DNA of 64,000 nucleotides from Pteria penguin (lineage: Eukaryota; Mollusca; Bivalvia; Pterioida; Pteriidae). Position numbers and translations under genes: made by a program. The notes under the pieces were generated by a model. The model saw only the letters and a program-made list of their open reading frames with translations. It was not told the origin of the DNA and did not search any database. The number at the start of each line of letters is the position of its first letter. Positions within the stretch are counted from its first letter, which is position 1. This document shows, in pieces, positions 44,511 to 56,055 of the stretch. The stretch lies in NCBI GenBank assembly GCA_035048485.1, contig CM068589.1, forward strand, positions 8,596,024-8,660,023. Reading direction: 5' to 3'.

Positions 44511-46611
44511 GATGATGGATAAATCCAAACCACAAATCCAAAAATCATGAAACCAGAGGACATACAAAATCAGTGAAAATGAAAAACAAATGGAAAATAA
44601 CAAAATATGTCTACTTGAAGAGCATATGTGAACCCCTGTGATGGAGTGAGATCAGGTGCCCGGGGAGAGTGAGCATCTCCTGCTTGCTAGCAACACCCGT
44701 CACATATACCCCGTAGAAAGAGTCAAATCGTGTGAATTCCATATGTATCTATATATGGAGAAGTCGAAGTAGGTAACCTTCTAGTATAGAAGGTGTCAAA
44801 TCTGTGTAAAGTGATCGGAATCGGTCTCGGTCCAGAATATCATTTAAAAGTCTGGATAACGAGATATCATATGGAGTAATAAGAGTCTCGTAACGACCGT
44901 AGGACTTCCTCAGTGACGATGCTAGTCTAGCACATATATAACCCTGGTTGAGCATCTTAACTGAAAGTCGCCTAGCCCTCAGAACAAAGTCAATGTAATT
45001 TGAACATGCTCTGGAATAACGTATTAACTGAGATATGAATACGCCGTATGCGGGCGATGATGGAATGTTGCTACTTATGAACGGAAAGTTTGTGATAGCG
45101 AAATTGAAATCGTCACGTTTGTCATAGAGTGCGGTGTTCAATTGACCATTAATGTCGAAAGACAACATAATATCTAAATACGAAGTAGAATTACTAGTTT
45201 CTGTGGTTTCTTTGACCTCCAGTTCACTTGGATAGATGATGCTAAGGTAATCCGCGAATGAAGGATTATTAATTGAAAGCAAGTCATCTATATATCTGTA
45301 AGTAAAATTGAAGCCAAGAGCCAATTGTGTTTTTCCTTGCGAAAGCAAAGACTGAATGAACTCAGCTTCGTATGAATAAAGGAATATGTCAGCCAGAAGC
45401 GGAGCACAGTTAGTGCCCATTGGAATGCCGACAATTTGTTGAAAAACCTTACCTCCAAACACCACAAAAATGTTATCGATAAGAAAGATCAACACCTGAA
45501 TGACAGCTGTTTCAGTGTATTTATTTTTTGAATCAGAATTTTCCCTAACAAAGTAAGTTTTATCGTGGCCTATTACTATATATTTGAATTTGCGGCTTCG
45601 GTTTTTACTAGTAAATGCAATTTGAATAATTTCCGCTAATCTGTCTTTTAATTTCTGATGAGGGATCGTTGTGTACAGAGTCGAAAAGTCAAAAGACTTG
45701 ATGGAGTGAATTTTAGTAAAACTTTTTGATTTTAGATGTTCTAACAACTCTTTTGAATTTTTAAGGATCCACATTTGATTAATTCCACTTCTGGAATATA
45801 CTGTTTCGCAATATCTATGAAGGCCAGATTTAATTTCTGATAATATTTTTGTGAGTAGCATCGATACAGATTTTGTGGAACACTTCGAAGAACCAGCGAT
45901 AAAGCGTTGTTTGTACGGAGTTTTGTGCATTTTTGGAATACAGTACAAATATGGAAGTTCTAAATTCAATTTATTTGAGTCAATACCAAACGTATTGAGG
46001 ACAGATTTATGATTCTCGAGTACTTCCGAAACCGAAAAGTTCGTGAGAGTATAAGTAGGATTTCCTGGAGCTGAATTTAATCCTAATTCTTTCACTAGGC
46101 TGTCAAAGTAATATTTCTTACAAGTAAATGTATAATTATTAGATGCTTTATCTGCTGGTGTAATGATATAATGTTCTTGGAGGAAGGTAAGTTCTCTGAC
46201 AACATCAGGATCTTTAAAAATAGATTCAAATCTGGTGTTTACAGAACTTTGTAATTTTTTAATTATTGATCTCAGCAGTACTGCAATAGATTTTATCCAT
46301 TCCGAAAGAGTGTCGACTTGTACTTCCTCTCTTTTTGCCCATCGTGTGGCATATTCCTCGCAGCAGTTCATAGTATTCTCAAAATTTTGGCTCCATGTGA
46401 ATGATCTGGGTTCTCTGTATTTTGGACCTTTAAGTAAAAGTTCTCTTAATTTAGTGTTTTTAACTATATCGAGATCACCAGTAATGACATAGCCACAAGG
46501 AGAATATACGAAATTAGATGAGGAACATGCACACGGTTGAGAATGGCATGCAGAGTTGCTAAGATCAAGACACTGTAGAAACCCTTTGTAATTATAAATT
46601 ATAAATAACAT
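44511..46611 (-). mobile_element. Penelope-like retroelement with open RT frame (P3)
   Basis: 3' end at the shared boundary atgtaaagatgatgg (44508-44522). About 240 bp of tail is followed upstream by a 620-codon RT gene. All other minus-strand PLE tails in the window are truncated versions of this. The 5' limit is unknown. No terminal repeat or second coding region was found in the kilobase upstream. Confidence 0.88.
44749..46611 (-). CDS. Penelope-like reverse transcriptase, 620 aa
   Basis: The longest intact frame in the window. A cysteine-rich N-terminus (CHSQPCACSSSNF, residues 22-34) leads to GDLDIVKNTKLREL and GPKYREP (62-68). The RT follows with PADKASNN (152-159), PKMHKTPYKQRFI (226-238), motif A FDFSTLYTTIP (307-317), motif B GIPMGTNCAPLLADIF (395-410) and the catalytic YIDD (440-443). 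The last 170 residues form a thumb-like region. The PKxHK..R and xTNCAPLLAD boxes favour Penelope-like RTs over LINE or LTR types. No GIY-YIG endonuclease is seen at either end. In some PLE clades it is N-terminal, so the copy may be 5'-truncated, and in that case the Met at 46611 need not be the native start. RT activity would copy its own RNA at exposed DNA ends or nicks. Confidence 0.88.
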   Translation of the reverse strand: MLFIIYNYKGFLQCLDLSNSACHSQPCACSSSNFVYSPCGYVITGDLDIVKNTKLRELLLKGPKYREPRSFTWSQNFENTMNCCEEYATRWAKREEVQVDTLSEWIKSIAVLLRSIIKKLQSSVNTRFESIFKDPDVVRELTFLQEHYIITPADKASNNYTFTCKKYYFDSLVKELGLNSAPGNPTYTLTNFSVSEVLENHKSVLNTFGIDSNKLNLELPYLYCIPKMHKTPYKQRFIAGSSKCSTKSVSMLLTKILSEIKSGLHRYCETVYSRSGINQMWILKNSKELLEHLKSKSFTKIHSIKSFDFSTLYTTIPHQKLKDRLAEIIQIAFTSKNRSRKFKYIVIGHDKTYFVRENSDSKNKYTETAVIQVLIFLIDNIFVVFGGKVFQQIVGIPMGTNCAPLLADIFLYSYEAEFIQSLLSQGKTQLALGFNFTYRYIDDLLSINNPSFADYLSIIYPSELEVKETTETSNSTSYLDIMLSFDINGQLNTALYDKRDDFNFAITNFPFISSNIPSSPAYGVFISQLIRYSRACSNYIDFVLRARRLSVKMLNQGYICARLASSLRKSYGRYETLITPYDISLSRLLNDILDRDRFRSLYTDLTPSILEGYLLRLLHI

Positions 46612-47194
46612 TTCCTCAATTCTGTTAATAACAAAATGTGTCTAAACCACTTCGACGGTAGACAAATAGCACATATTAAATATTCATATATCAATTTTTG
46701 GAGGTGGAAAAATCTCTGGGTGTCTTCGTCTCTACTAATCAAATTAAAAGATTTTACTTGAGAATTATTTCTCATTTTGTGATCCACAATTTGAGCATAA
46801 TGTTTTGACATTCAAAATAACATTTATTAATAATATTGTGTAGTTTATCATCCCAATTTTGACTTAATTAATTGTGTTAACCACGTTCAGAATAAACTCA
46901 TCTACAGAAGCTGCTCCATCTCCGTCACTACAGGATAATGAGATTCCCGAATACCGGAATACGAATATTAATGCTCCTCCCTACCATCAGGCTTCCGGAA
47001 CATGAGGGAACACGGGAGCAAGCAGATGCAGTGTATACTGTGATAAAGGACTAAGATGAAGCATGCTTATGGATATATCCATATATGATTTCCGAGTTTT
47101 TAAATACTAATGCTGGCTGATAAGTGATTTATACATTGGTATATATGTACAGCACGTAATCTTATATTTCTTTTGTGTGAGGATATAATATATG

Positions 47195-47530
47195 AATATG
47201 TCTACTGAATTGCTTTTTTCAAATTATCGTAGTTCATCATAAATTATCGTATCATATGCTTGTGAATCCTAGATTAATAAAATGATTTCAACAATATATC
47301 TATTGACATTGATCTTATTACTAAATGTAACCCATAATGAAATGTTGCATTAGCAGTTAACTACACTGTTCAACATGGGCTACATGTGTTTGAAGAAATG
47401 AGATAAAGGACTATTAACCTTGCAAACGTGTATATGAAACTGAATTACAAAATATCACTACTACACTGCCAATAATACTATTTCTTGAAGAAAGCTACAC
47501 AATCACCGTAATGCATGAAGATCATGGGGC
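47195..47530. repeat. Left unit of a local tandem duplication
   Basis: Aligns with 47775-48095 in the same orientation through atgtctactgaattg, ttgacattgatcttatta, gaaatgttgcatt.gca and aaccttgcaaacgtg..tat. The units are separated by a segment holding a G15 run (47564-47578). Confidence 0.75.
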
Positions 47531-47774
47531 GTTATAATTATATTGATGTATTTATTGAAGAAAGGGGGGGGGGGGGGGCGATAAAGAAAACGTGCAGAAT
47601 GAACACTTCTAAAAACTCCTGTTTTAGGTAGTATTCTTTAAATTAAACAAAAACGAAAAATTTGGATGCATCGATTTTATATACACTCATTTGTAAACAA
47701 GCTACGGAATTTGAGGGAGGATGGGAGGAAATAGATTTAGCGTAAAACATGATAATGGACGGACATGAAGACAT

Positions 47775-48095
47775 GGTATTTTAGTATGCCTACTGTATTG
47801 ACGTTTCTTAGAAATAATCGTAGCTTAACATTTATTTTGAATAAATAGCTTGTAGACCCTAGGTTAATACACTAGTTTATGTATATATCCATTGATATCG
47901 ATGTTATTACATCGTGAAATGTTGCATTCGCAATTTACTATACAGTTCAACATGTGCGTACGTTTGAATGAGATTAAGAACCTTGCAAATGTGCATATCA
48001 AACTGAATTTTCATCTCAAATATGCTACACGCCACTGATTTTACTTCCATCAGATGCGACACAATCACCTGAAACCACGAAGATCATCTGGGCCA
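47775..48095. repeat. Right unit of a local tandem duplication
   Basis: Partner of 47195-47530, with similar block order and many substitutions. Ends near cgaagatcatctgggcc, matching gaagatcatggggc of the left unit. Confidence 0.75.
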
Positions 48096-48870
48096 TGGTT
48101 TACCTCCGTATTAAGTAACACAACGATACCACAGCCTCCATCAAAGAAAACATATAACGACATACTGTTTTGCGCAAACTTGTTTATTCTGTTAAACTTC
48201 AAAACTCCAACACCATCATATAACAAAAATTATTTTACAACTGAAGCATTTGCTGTAGACTTCTTGATTACTCCCGCGCTCCAAAACGTTTCCTCTTCAT
48301 CAACACAGAAATTTTCTGCGTACGCATAAATGCCATGACCTTTTGATGTATGGAGAATTGTGCGAAAAGGAGCAAGTACTTTGTTTTGCTCTGCCAAGAT
48401 ATTTTTGTCGAGTCGATTACACTCTTTCCTCATATGCTATTGGATACTAGTCTCACTGTTATGTATGAAGTGTGGCGGTGATTGCGATCCTGTAATGTAT
48501 ATATATTGTATTCATTTGAAACATACTTTGACACGGCAACAAGGGTAGACAACTGGGTTCGGACATACTCATTACTATCGAAATGAAACTTCTTTTAATT
48601 AAACATTTTACATGTATATTCCTCTTGTCAAAATTTTTCTTTTGATGCAAAATGTTAAACCTATTAAGCCGTTAATGGCCGACACTAAGGATTATCGTTG
48701 ACCAGCTCGTGGATTGAATGGACATTATTCATGTAGTAGTGACTTTACTAGTGTTTGTACCTATGCAATGTAAAGGACAGTTTTGCATAATCATTTCAAT
48801 GTATGTTCTTGAAATTTCCACTTGTAAAAACCTTAGAAGATTAATATTGATGTAAATAATTGATCGGTCA
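48096..48870. other. Intergenic DNA upstream of the LINE
   Basis: Short frames only. The part nearest 48870 may be LINE 5' UTR, but its limit is not visible. Confidence 0.35.
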
Positions 48871-49790
48871 ATGGCGGGAAAGGGAAAATCAGAAAAAAGA
48901 AATAGAAAACATAGTAGTCAAGCAACATCCCCCACCCAGACTCAAGCTTTAAAAAAGGTTAAAATTATTCAAAACCAAGAGGCTGCTAGTGATTGTGACA
49001 GTATATACTTGGATGCTGTTGTTCCAAACGAAATTGATTTAGATAGCGAAGTCGTGAACACAAGAAATATGGCGGATGCAGGTCAAACCAGGCTATTAGA
49101 AGGTCAGTTAACACAATCAATCATTAGTGCATTTAAAGACCCGGACGTAGTGGCCCAACTCATATCCGCACTAAGAAATGAAATTCAGGAGAGTTTCCGT
49201 GAGGAACTCAGCGACCTTCGGCATCAAATTAAACAAAAAGATAACGAAATTAAAACGCTCGAGGACAAACTGGATGGCATAGAAATGTACAGTAGGAGAA
49301 ATACTGTCAGAATTTACGGAATTCCAGAATCCCAGAATGAAGCTACCGACGCAATAATTATGAACATAGCTAATGGTATTGGGGCAGAAATCGCAGCCCA
49401 CGGTTTAGGAAGGAGTCACCGTGTTGGCCCAAAACAAAACGGCAGACCAAGACCCATTATTGCTAAATTCCTTGGCCACAATATGAAAGTAAGCTTCCCG
49501 CGTAACAAAAAAGAGGCTTAAAGATTCACCAAAGGGCAGGAACGTATACATCAATGAGGATTTAACTAGGAAGCGAGCTATCTGGGCATCTAGATCGAGG
49601 AGTTTGAAGAAGGAGGGGAAATCAAAGACACGTGGACATGCAATGGTGTTCTATTCATTAAGATGACCAACGAGAGTGTGAAGAGAATCGCGAGCGACAG
49701 TGAATTCAATGAAGTGTTCGGCCTCCTCAACATCGGAAATATCCATCCAAAATCCAGGTATTCCGCATCTACTGATGTCGATGATGGCAA
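48871..49790 (+). pseudogene. LINE ORF1 protein (L1 ORF1-like), frameshifted
   Basis: The open frame 48871-49521 begins MAGKGKSEKRNRK, a basic N-terminus. It continues with a coiled coil near residues 105-140 (RHQIKQKDNEIKTLEDKLDG) and then the start of the RRM-like domain, EMYSRRNTVRIYGIPE. At an A-run near 49506-49512 the frame ends, and the C-terminal domain continues in another frame with RNVYINEDLTRKRAIW. A further piece (EFNEVFGLLN) is in a third frame from 49663. The family protein binds LINE RNA as a trimeric chaperone. The full length would be about 300 codons. Confidence 0.85.
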
Positions 49791-50224
49791 TTATTTCGTA
49801 TCCAAACAATCGAAACATGTGCCTTGTCACGTGTATTTGTTTATGTTTAAACTCTGGTCTCTTCGTGATTGGTTAATCCAGCACACGTGGTGTTGATAAC
49901 CAACATGAAAAACGCCCAACATGCTGTGTCGGGAGTGTTCTGACTCACCAATGTGCCCTTTAATTAAGCTATATTCAAAACACATGTAGGTCTAATGTGT
50001 ATTTAAAATGCACTATACCTTGTTCTAGAATATCCACCTGAAGTTATATTCCTTCTAATTACATATTCCAAGCTTATGCATATTTTTTAACATACTTTAC
50101 TTTGGGGATTTTCTTTCACTAGTAGGCTTGCGCGACCTGTTGCATGAACTCTACATTCCAATATAGTCCATACAAATCCGATATTTCTATATTTTCAAAA
50201 TGCTTTCTCATATGTGTTTCCTTT

Positions 50225-50272
50225 ATGGTGACTTCTGCCACATAACTGAGCCAGTAACGCCTCTTTTTTCTT
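50225..50272 (-). repeat. 48-bp segment shared with 1073-1120
   Basis: The complement matches 1073-1120 at 47 of 48 positions, with no similarity outside. It lies in the spacer between LINE ORF1 and ORF2. Confidence 0.85.
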
Positions 50273-50660
50273 TATTTTCTAATTTTGTCATGTATTTACT
50301 TGCCAATTAGACCTTCTTGTTTTGCAGTTCTTGTATTATTTAATGTGTGCACTCTACTACTACTACGACCAACACGAATATCTCTCGTTTACTCCTTTCC
50401 TTGCTCCACTCGTTTTACATATTCTCTTTACCTTTTAAATCTTCATAGATTTGTCTGAATACAGAGCAAGGATAGTACTTTATTATGCTAGGCCGTTGTT
50501 CTCAAATGGACTACATTTATTTACATTTTATGACTATTTACTACGTATTTATCTTACTATATTATTATAGGCACCTTGGTTTTACCATAATGGTACTATG
50601 TATATCATTACGTAGGGTTATCTTAATTGATTATATCAACACTTTGTCTAAAAATCTCTC

Positions 50661-53600
50661 ATGACCAAATATCCGGAAAGGAACATCTACATTTCATACA
50701 TATATAGATTTCATATCATTATTATATCAGGAGACGTTGAACTTAACCCAGGTCCAACATCTCAAACGTATCGCGATATGACGTTGTGTCATATTAACTG
50801 CCAAAGTATTTACAGCAAATTAGATCTCATTGCTGTCGAGCTAGGCGATTATGATATAATTACTGCAGGTTAAATCTGGCTCGATCAGACAATAGATACT
50901 TCGGAGTTATGTATTCCCAACTTTCAGGAACCGATTCGATTAGATAGGGACAGACATGGAGGGGGTGTGATAATACCAAACCTAGAGGCTATATGGGCTG
51001 AGGTTACATTAAATAATAAAAAGGTTTTGAATGGAACATTTTACCTCCATCCAAGGTTTACGGACTGGAATCTTGCCAAACTTTCAATTGAAAATGCCTT
51101 ACAAGCATGTCCTAATATTATTACGCTTGGGTATTTTGATGAAAACTTCATGGAAATGGGCAAATCCCGAAACATTCGAGACATTATGAGTATCTTTTAT
51201 CTAAATCAACATATAGACCAACCTACTCGAATAACACCTACGAGTAGTACGGCATTTGATCTTATCCTAACATCACCAACTCTTAATTAAAAGTTAATTG
51301 CACAGAAAAAAAGTGTTTTGGATCCGTTCTGCAGTGACCACTGCCCTGTTTGTATTTCTACTAATTTTATTAAATTCAAAAATCCTCTTATAAAAGGAAA
51401 ATATGGCGTTATGATCAAGCCGACTACCAGGTATATCGAGAAACCTTGGGTGCATGTAATTGGAATATCGACCAACTTAGTATTGATGACGCAGTGGATT
51501 TATTTGAAAATAACATGTCGTCTGCAGAAAAATCCATATCAAATAAAACAGTCATCATATGACCTAAGGACCCCCCTTGGTTACACAATGAGATCCGAAA
51601 AGCAATCAGAAAGCGTAACCAATTTCACAAACTCGCAAAATCGCACAATGATGAATATAACTGGGGCAGATATAGGATACAACGTAATCATGTCACAAGT
51701 CTGGTTCGAACCGCAAAAATAAATCATTTCAAACTAGCTTCCTCCTTACAAGAAGGGAACCTGAACCCGTAACAGTGGTGGAAAATAACTAAGCAATTCC
51801 TAAAACAAATCTATGATTCTGACATTCCTGTTATTACAATTGGCAACAATCATTTCGATATCCCCATTGAAAAAGCAAATGTTTTAAACAGTTATTTCTG
51901 ATTACAAAGCAATATTGATGACACGCCAGCCTCCCTCCAACTGCTGAGTTACCCATACATAGCCTCAATGCGATTGCGGTCACCGACCTGGACGTGGAGG
52001 ATGTGTTGAAACTTATAGATACGTCCAAGGCCAGTGGTCCCGACCTGATGAGCCCAAAGTATTAAAAGAAGGTGCCCCGGTCTTATCCCCAAACCTGTGC
52101 AAACTATTTAACAAATCGCTCAAAATTATTACTTTCCCATCTGCATGGAAACGAGCAAACATTATACCTGTGCACAAAAAGGGGGATAGGGCCGATCCAT
52201 CAAATTACAGGCCAATATCTGTACTTAATTGTACTGGAAAGGTGTTTGAAAAATGCGTTTTCAAACATCTTAACAACTTCATGAAATCACGTGATATTAT
52301 AAGTAAAGTGCAGTCAGGTTTAACACCACGTGATTCTGCTGTTTTTCAGCTGCTAGACCCCTATGATACATTCTGTCGGGCTTTAGATGATGGAAAAGAA
52401 GTGCGAGTGGGTTTTTGTGACATCAGTAAGGCTTTCGACAGAGTGTGGCACAGAGGTCTGTTATTCAAACTAAAACAAATAGGCATATCTTGTCCACTTC
52501 TATCTTGGTTTGAGAGTTATCTATCGAATCGGCTCTAGAGAGTTGCATTAGAGGGGGGTGTCTCTGATTATAAGAGAATAGCGGCCGGGGTACCCCAGGG
52601 GAGTATACTTGGACGGATAATGTTCCTTGTGTATATCAGTGACATCATGTAAGGTATCGACTCAAATATACGACTTTTCGCAGATGACACATCCCTCTAC
52701 CTAGTCGTAGACTAGGCGCAAACAGCGGCTGACCTTATGAACGCTGACATCGAGAAAATACACGCTTGGTCCAAATGTTGGCTGGTAAATTTTAATCCTA
52801 ATAAAACAGAGGAATTATTGCTGACCAGGAAGACTGTACCACTCATTCATCAACCTTTGGTCATGAACAATATTTCTATCAAAATGTAACTTCAAATAAA
52901 CATTTGGGACCTACTTTTAATAAGACATGTACTTGGCACGATCACATAAACGAAATTACAGACAAAGCTTGGAAACGCTTAATTGTATTTAGATCTCTCA
53001 AATTCAAACTAGACAGGAAAACCCTTGAAATAATCTATTTTTCTTTTATTCGGCCAACTTTAGAATATGCGGATACTGTTTGGGATAATTGCACCATGTA
53101 CGAAAGACAAAAAATTGAACAAATTCAAATCGAGGCAGCTTATGTAGTCACTGGTGCGACGCGATCCTGTTCTAGTATTAAATTATTAGAGGAGACTGGG
53201 TGGTACAGCCCAGAAAAACGTAGACATCATCATAGATTGCTTACGTTCTATAAAATGGTCAACAACAATGTCCCTTCCTACCTGCATTCCTTGGTTCCCC
53301 CTTGTGTTCATCAGGTTAGCCAACGCGCACTCAGAGCTGGAAACGATTTTCATATACAAAGATGTAAAACTTCTTTATACCAAAATTCTTTTATTAATAA
53401 AACAGGAAATGACTCACTATATGAAACTACAAGATCACTAAATTCTTTATCATCTTCTAAAGCTTACTTAGAAAAAGACCGTATCAAAATTCCAAATTAC
53501 TATTACAAAGGAGATAGATGAACTCAAATACATCACACTCGTCTGTGGCTGGGATGTAGCTCTCTGAACTCTGACTTGTATAAAAAGCACCTGAGAGATA

Positions 53601-53895
53601 ACGATATTTGTAGATGTGGAAGTATAGAAACGGCCGCTCATACTTCTTTGATTGTAGATTTTATATTAACATAAGACCATCAACGATCCACGCTATACAA
53701 GTCAATATAAACATGATATATTACTATCTTATGTATAGTAACGATGTAAACGGAGAGATATTCAAACACGTGCACAACTTCATTAAAAAAAGGCAAACGC
53801 TTCTGAATATTTCAATACTCTTTTTGCTCTGCCACCTGTATTTTTCTTTTTTAGATATACTTGTCATATGTATATATATTTTCCGGTTATCATAA
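50661..53895 (+). pseudogene. LINE ORF2: 2A peptide, endonuclease, RT, broken
   Basis: The first frame (50661-50873) starts with a hydrophobic stretch followed by GDVELNPGP (50730-50756), a complete 2A ribosome-skipping motif. It then enters the APE endonuclease (HINCQSI) and stops at 50871-50873. Later frames carry endonuclease residues RDRHGGGV and STAFDLILTS, but the usual GDFN box is altered. RT motifs follow: YRPISVLN, DISKAFDRVWH (52170-52538), [11 protein letters not shown] and FADDTSLYL in further frames. A thumb region is at 52904-53521 (RPTLEYADTVWD). A C-terminal CRCGSIET ... FFDCRFY Cys/His region is split between frames near 53610-53670. At least six lesions make it inactive. Clade (CR1/L2) is inferred from motif style. 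Confidence 0.85.
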
Positions 53896-53939
53896 TGTAC
53901 CTTATTCTTATATAAGCTCATTAAACATAAAACATATTT

Positions 53940-54110
53940 GAATGTGAATAATATGTGTATGTATGTTATTGTACGCATGCATGTATGTATACATGTAAGT
54001 GTGTGTCTCCATGTATGCATATATTTGTATATGTGGTATGTATCAATGTAAGTTTGTACCGGTAAATGTGTATGCGTGTGTATAAATGTGAATGATAGTG
54101 TGTAATTGTA
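53940..54110. repeat. TATG-rich low-complexity tract
   Basis: Irregular (TATG/TGTA)n, possibly the 3' tail of the LINE or an independent microsatellite. Confidence 0.6.
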
Positions 54111-54119
54111 AATCCAAAT

Positions 54120-54790
54120 AAGCTACGAATATTCGTTATTTTGTAGAAATTACATGTTTATATATGTACATATGTGAAGGAGCACGTTTTTGACATATGG
54201 CAAACAAACGTATTCACAATACGTTACAATCAAGTACGTGAACTTCAACCAGTGTTAGTATCTGAATACCGCTTTGCCATTATTATTATTATTATTAATA
54301 TTATATCTTTGCTATAATTCTTTGTACGTGCAGCTGCCTGAGGCTGTATATATACATGTTTATACGTATATTTTTATCATAATGTTGGCCTGCTATAATT
54401 GTATAATAATACCATTGTACAAAGGGAGAGAGCTTTATATAAGCTATTTGCTTGCTGCTCAGTCCCTGTCATTATGCATATGTATAATCTTCATATCTAT
54501 TACGTGTATTTTCTACAATAATACTGTTTAAACCAAATGTTTAACGTTCTGATCTTGCATGTTGCTTTTGACCAGAATATTGGTGTTTCACTAACACAGC
54601 TTGTTTTCTATTTGCTCATTCAAAAAATGTGTGAAGAATAATGAAATACTGATTAATATGCTTCGCTCGATGACATCTGTAAAGCCAGTGGTTTCACTTC
54701 TCCTCGGATATAATTTCTAGGGATTCTGGTACAACTTAATATTACTTCAGTGATCCGGATTTTAATTTCTAATTCCTTTCCAAAAATATA
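54120..54790. other. Intergenic DNA, nothing recognised
   Basis: Contains a short ATT repeat near 54280-54300. No gene. Confidence 0.35.
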
Positions 54791-54796
54791 ATGTAC

Positions 54797-56055
54797 TGTA
54801 AAGATGACGGATAAATTCAAAACCCGAAAATGAGGAAACCAAAGGCTAATCAGTGAAAATGAAAACCAAGTAGAATATAACGAAAAATGTCTACTTGAAG
54901 AGCATATGTGAACCCCTGCGATAGATTGAGATCAGGTGCTGGGAAAGAGTGAGTATCTCCTGCTTGTTAGCAACACCCGTCACACATACCCAGCAAAGAG
55001 AGTCAAATCGTGTACATTCTATATATATTTATACATGGAGAAGTCAAAGTAGGTGACCTTCTAGTATAGAATGTGTCAAAATGTGTGTAAAATGATCGGA
55101 ATCGGCCTCAGTCTAGGATATATAATTTCTAAAAGTCTGGATACCGAGATTTCATATTGAATAATAAAAGTCTCGTAACGATAGTAGAACTTCCTCAGTG
55201 ACGTTGTTATATAACCCTGGTTGAGTAGCTTATCTGAAAGTCGCCTAGCCCTCAGAACAAAGTCATTGTAATTTGAACATGCTCTTGAATAACGTATTAA
55301 CTGAAATATGAATACGCAGTATGCGGGCGATAATGGAATGGTGCTACTTTATGAAAGGAAAGCTTGTGATAGCGAAATTGAAATAGTCAAGTTTGTCATA
55401 GAGTGAGGTGTTCAATTGACCATTAATGTCGAAAGACAACATAATATCTAAATACGAAGTAGAATTACTACTTTCTGTGATTTCTTTTACCTCCTGTTCA
55501 CTTGAATAGATGATGTAAAGATGATGGATAAATCCAAAGCACAAGTCCAAAACTCATAAAACCAGAGGACATACAAAATCAGTGAAAATGAAAAACAAAT
55601 GGAAAATAACAAAATATGTCTACTTGAAGAGCATATGTGAACCCCTGTGATGGAGTGAGATCAGGTTCCCGGGGAGAGTGAGCATCTCCTGCTTACTAGC
55701 AACACCCGTTACATATACCCAATAGAAAGAGTCAGATCGTGTAAATTCCATATGTATTTATATATGGAGAAGTCGAAGTAGGTAACCTTCTAGTATAGAA
55801 GGTGTCAAATCTGTGTAAATAATCGGAATCGTTCTCAGTCCAGAATATCATTTAAAGGTCTGGATAACGAGATATCATATGGAGTAATAAGAGTCTCGTA
55901 ACGACCATAGAATTTCCTCAGTGACGTTGCTAGTCTAGCACATATATAACCCTGGTTGAGCAGCTTAACTGAAAGTCGCCTAGCCCTCAGAACAAAGTCA
56001 CTGTAAAGGTAAGGTAATCCGCGAACGAAGGATAATTAATTGAAAGCAAGTCATC
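54797..56055 (-). mobile_element. Penelope-like element copy P4, interrupted by nested P5 and by an LTR element
   Basis: The tail begins at tgtaaagatgacggataaat (about 54792-54811) and follows the reference PLE into the RT region as far as cacttgaatagatgatg (55514). P5 is inserted there. Reference-type sequence resumes at taaggtaatccgcgaacgaa (from about 56010) and runs to tcatc at 56055, where the LTR begins. The RT part still reads SYLDIMLSFDINGQLNT in a short frame but is otherwise broken. Confidence 0.85.
55511..56009 (-). mobile_element. Penelope-like element copy P5, nested in P4
   Basis: A second tail starting gatgtaaagatgatggataa, and matching the reference to about cagaacaaagtcactg (56003), sits between the two halves of P4. 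The flanking P4 sequence is continuous if P5 is removed (gatgatg joined to taaggtaatcc), compared with 45226-45252 of the intact copy. Confidence 0.83.

Larger units (their letters stand above)
48871..53895 (+). mobile_element. CR1/L2-type LINE, two ORFs, decayed
   Basis: Plus-strand non-LTR retrotransposon with an ORF1 (coiled coil plus RNA-binding domain), a spacer of about 0.9 kb, and an ORF2 with 2A peptide, APE endonuclease, RT and a C-terminal Cys-His region. Stops and frameshifts lie throughout ORF2. The exact 5' and 3' ends are undetermined. A TATG-rich tract follows at 53940-54110. Confidence 0.85.

Noticed and set aside
46599..46811. Upstream frame as a PLE endonuclease
   Set aside because: No GIY-YIG motif or Cys/His cluster. 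It is a different frame from the RT with no recognisable domain.
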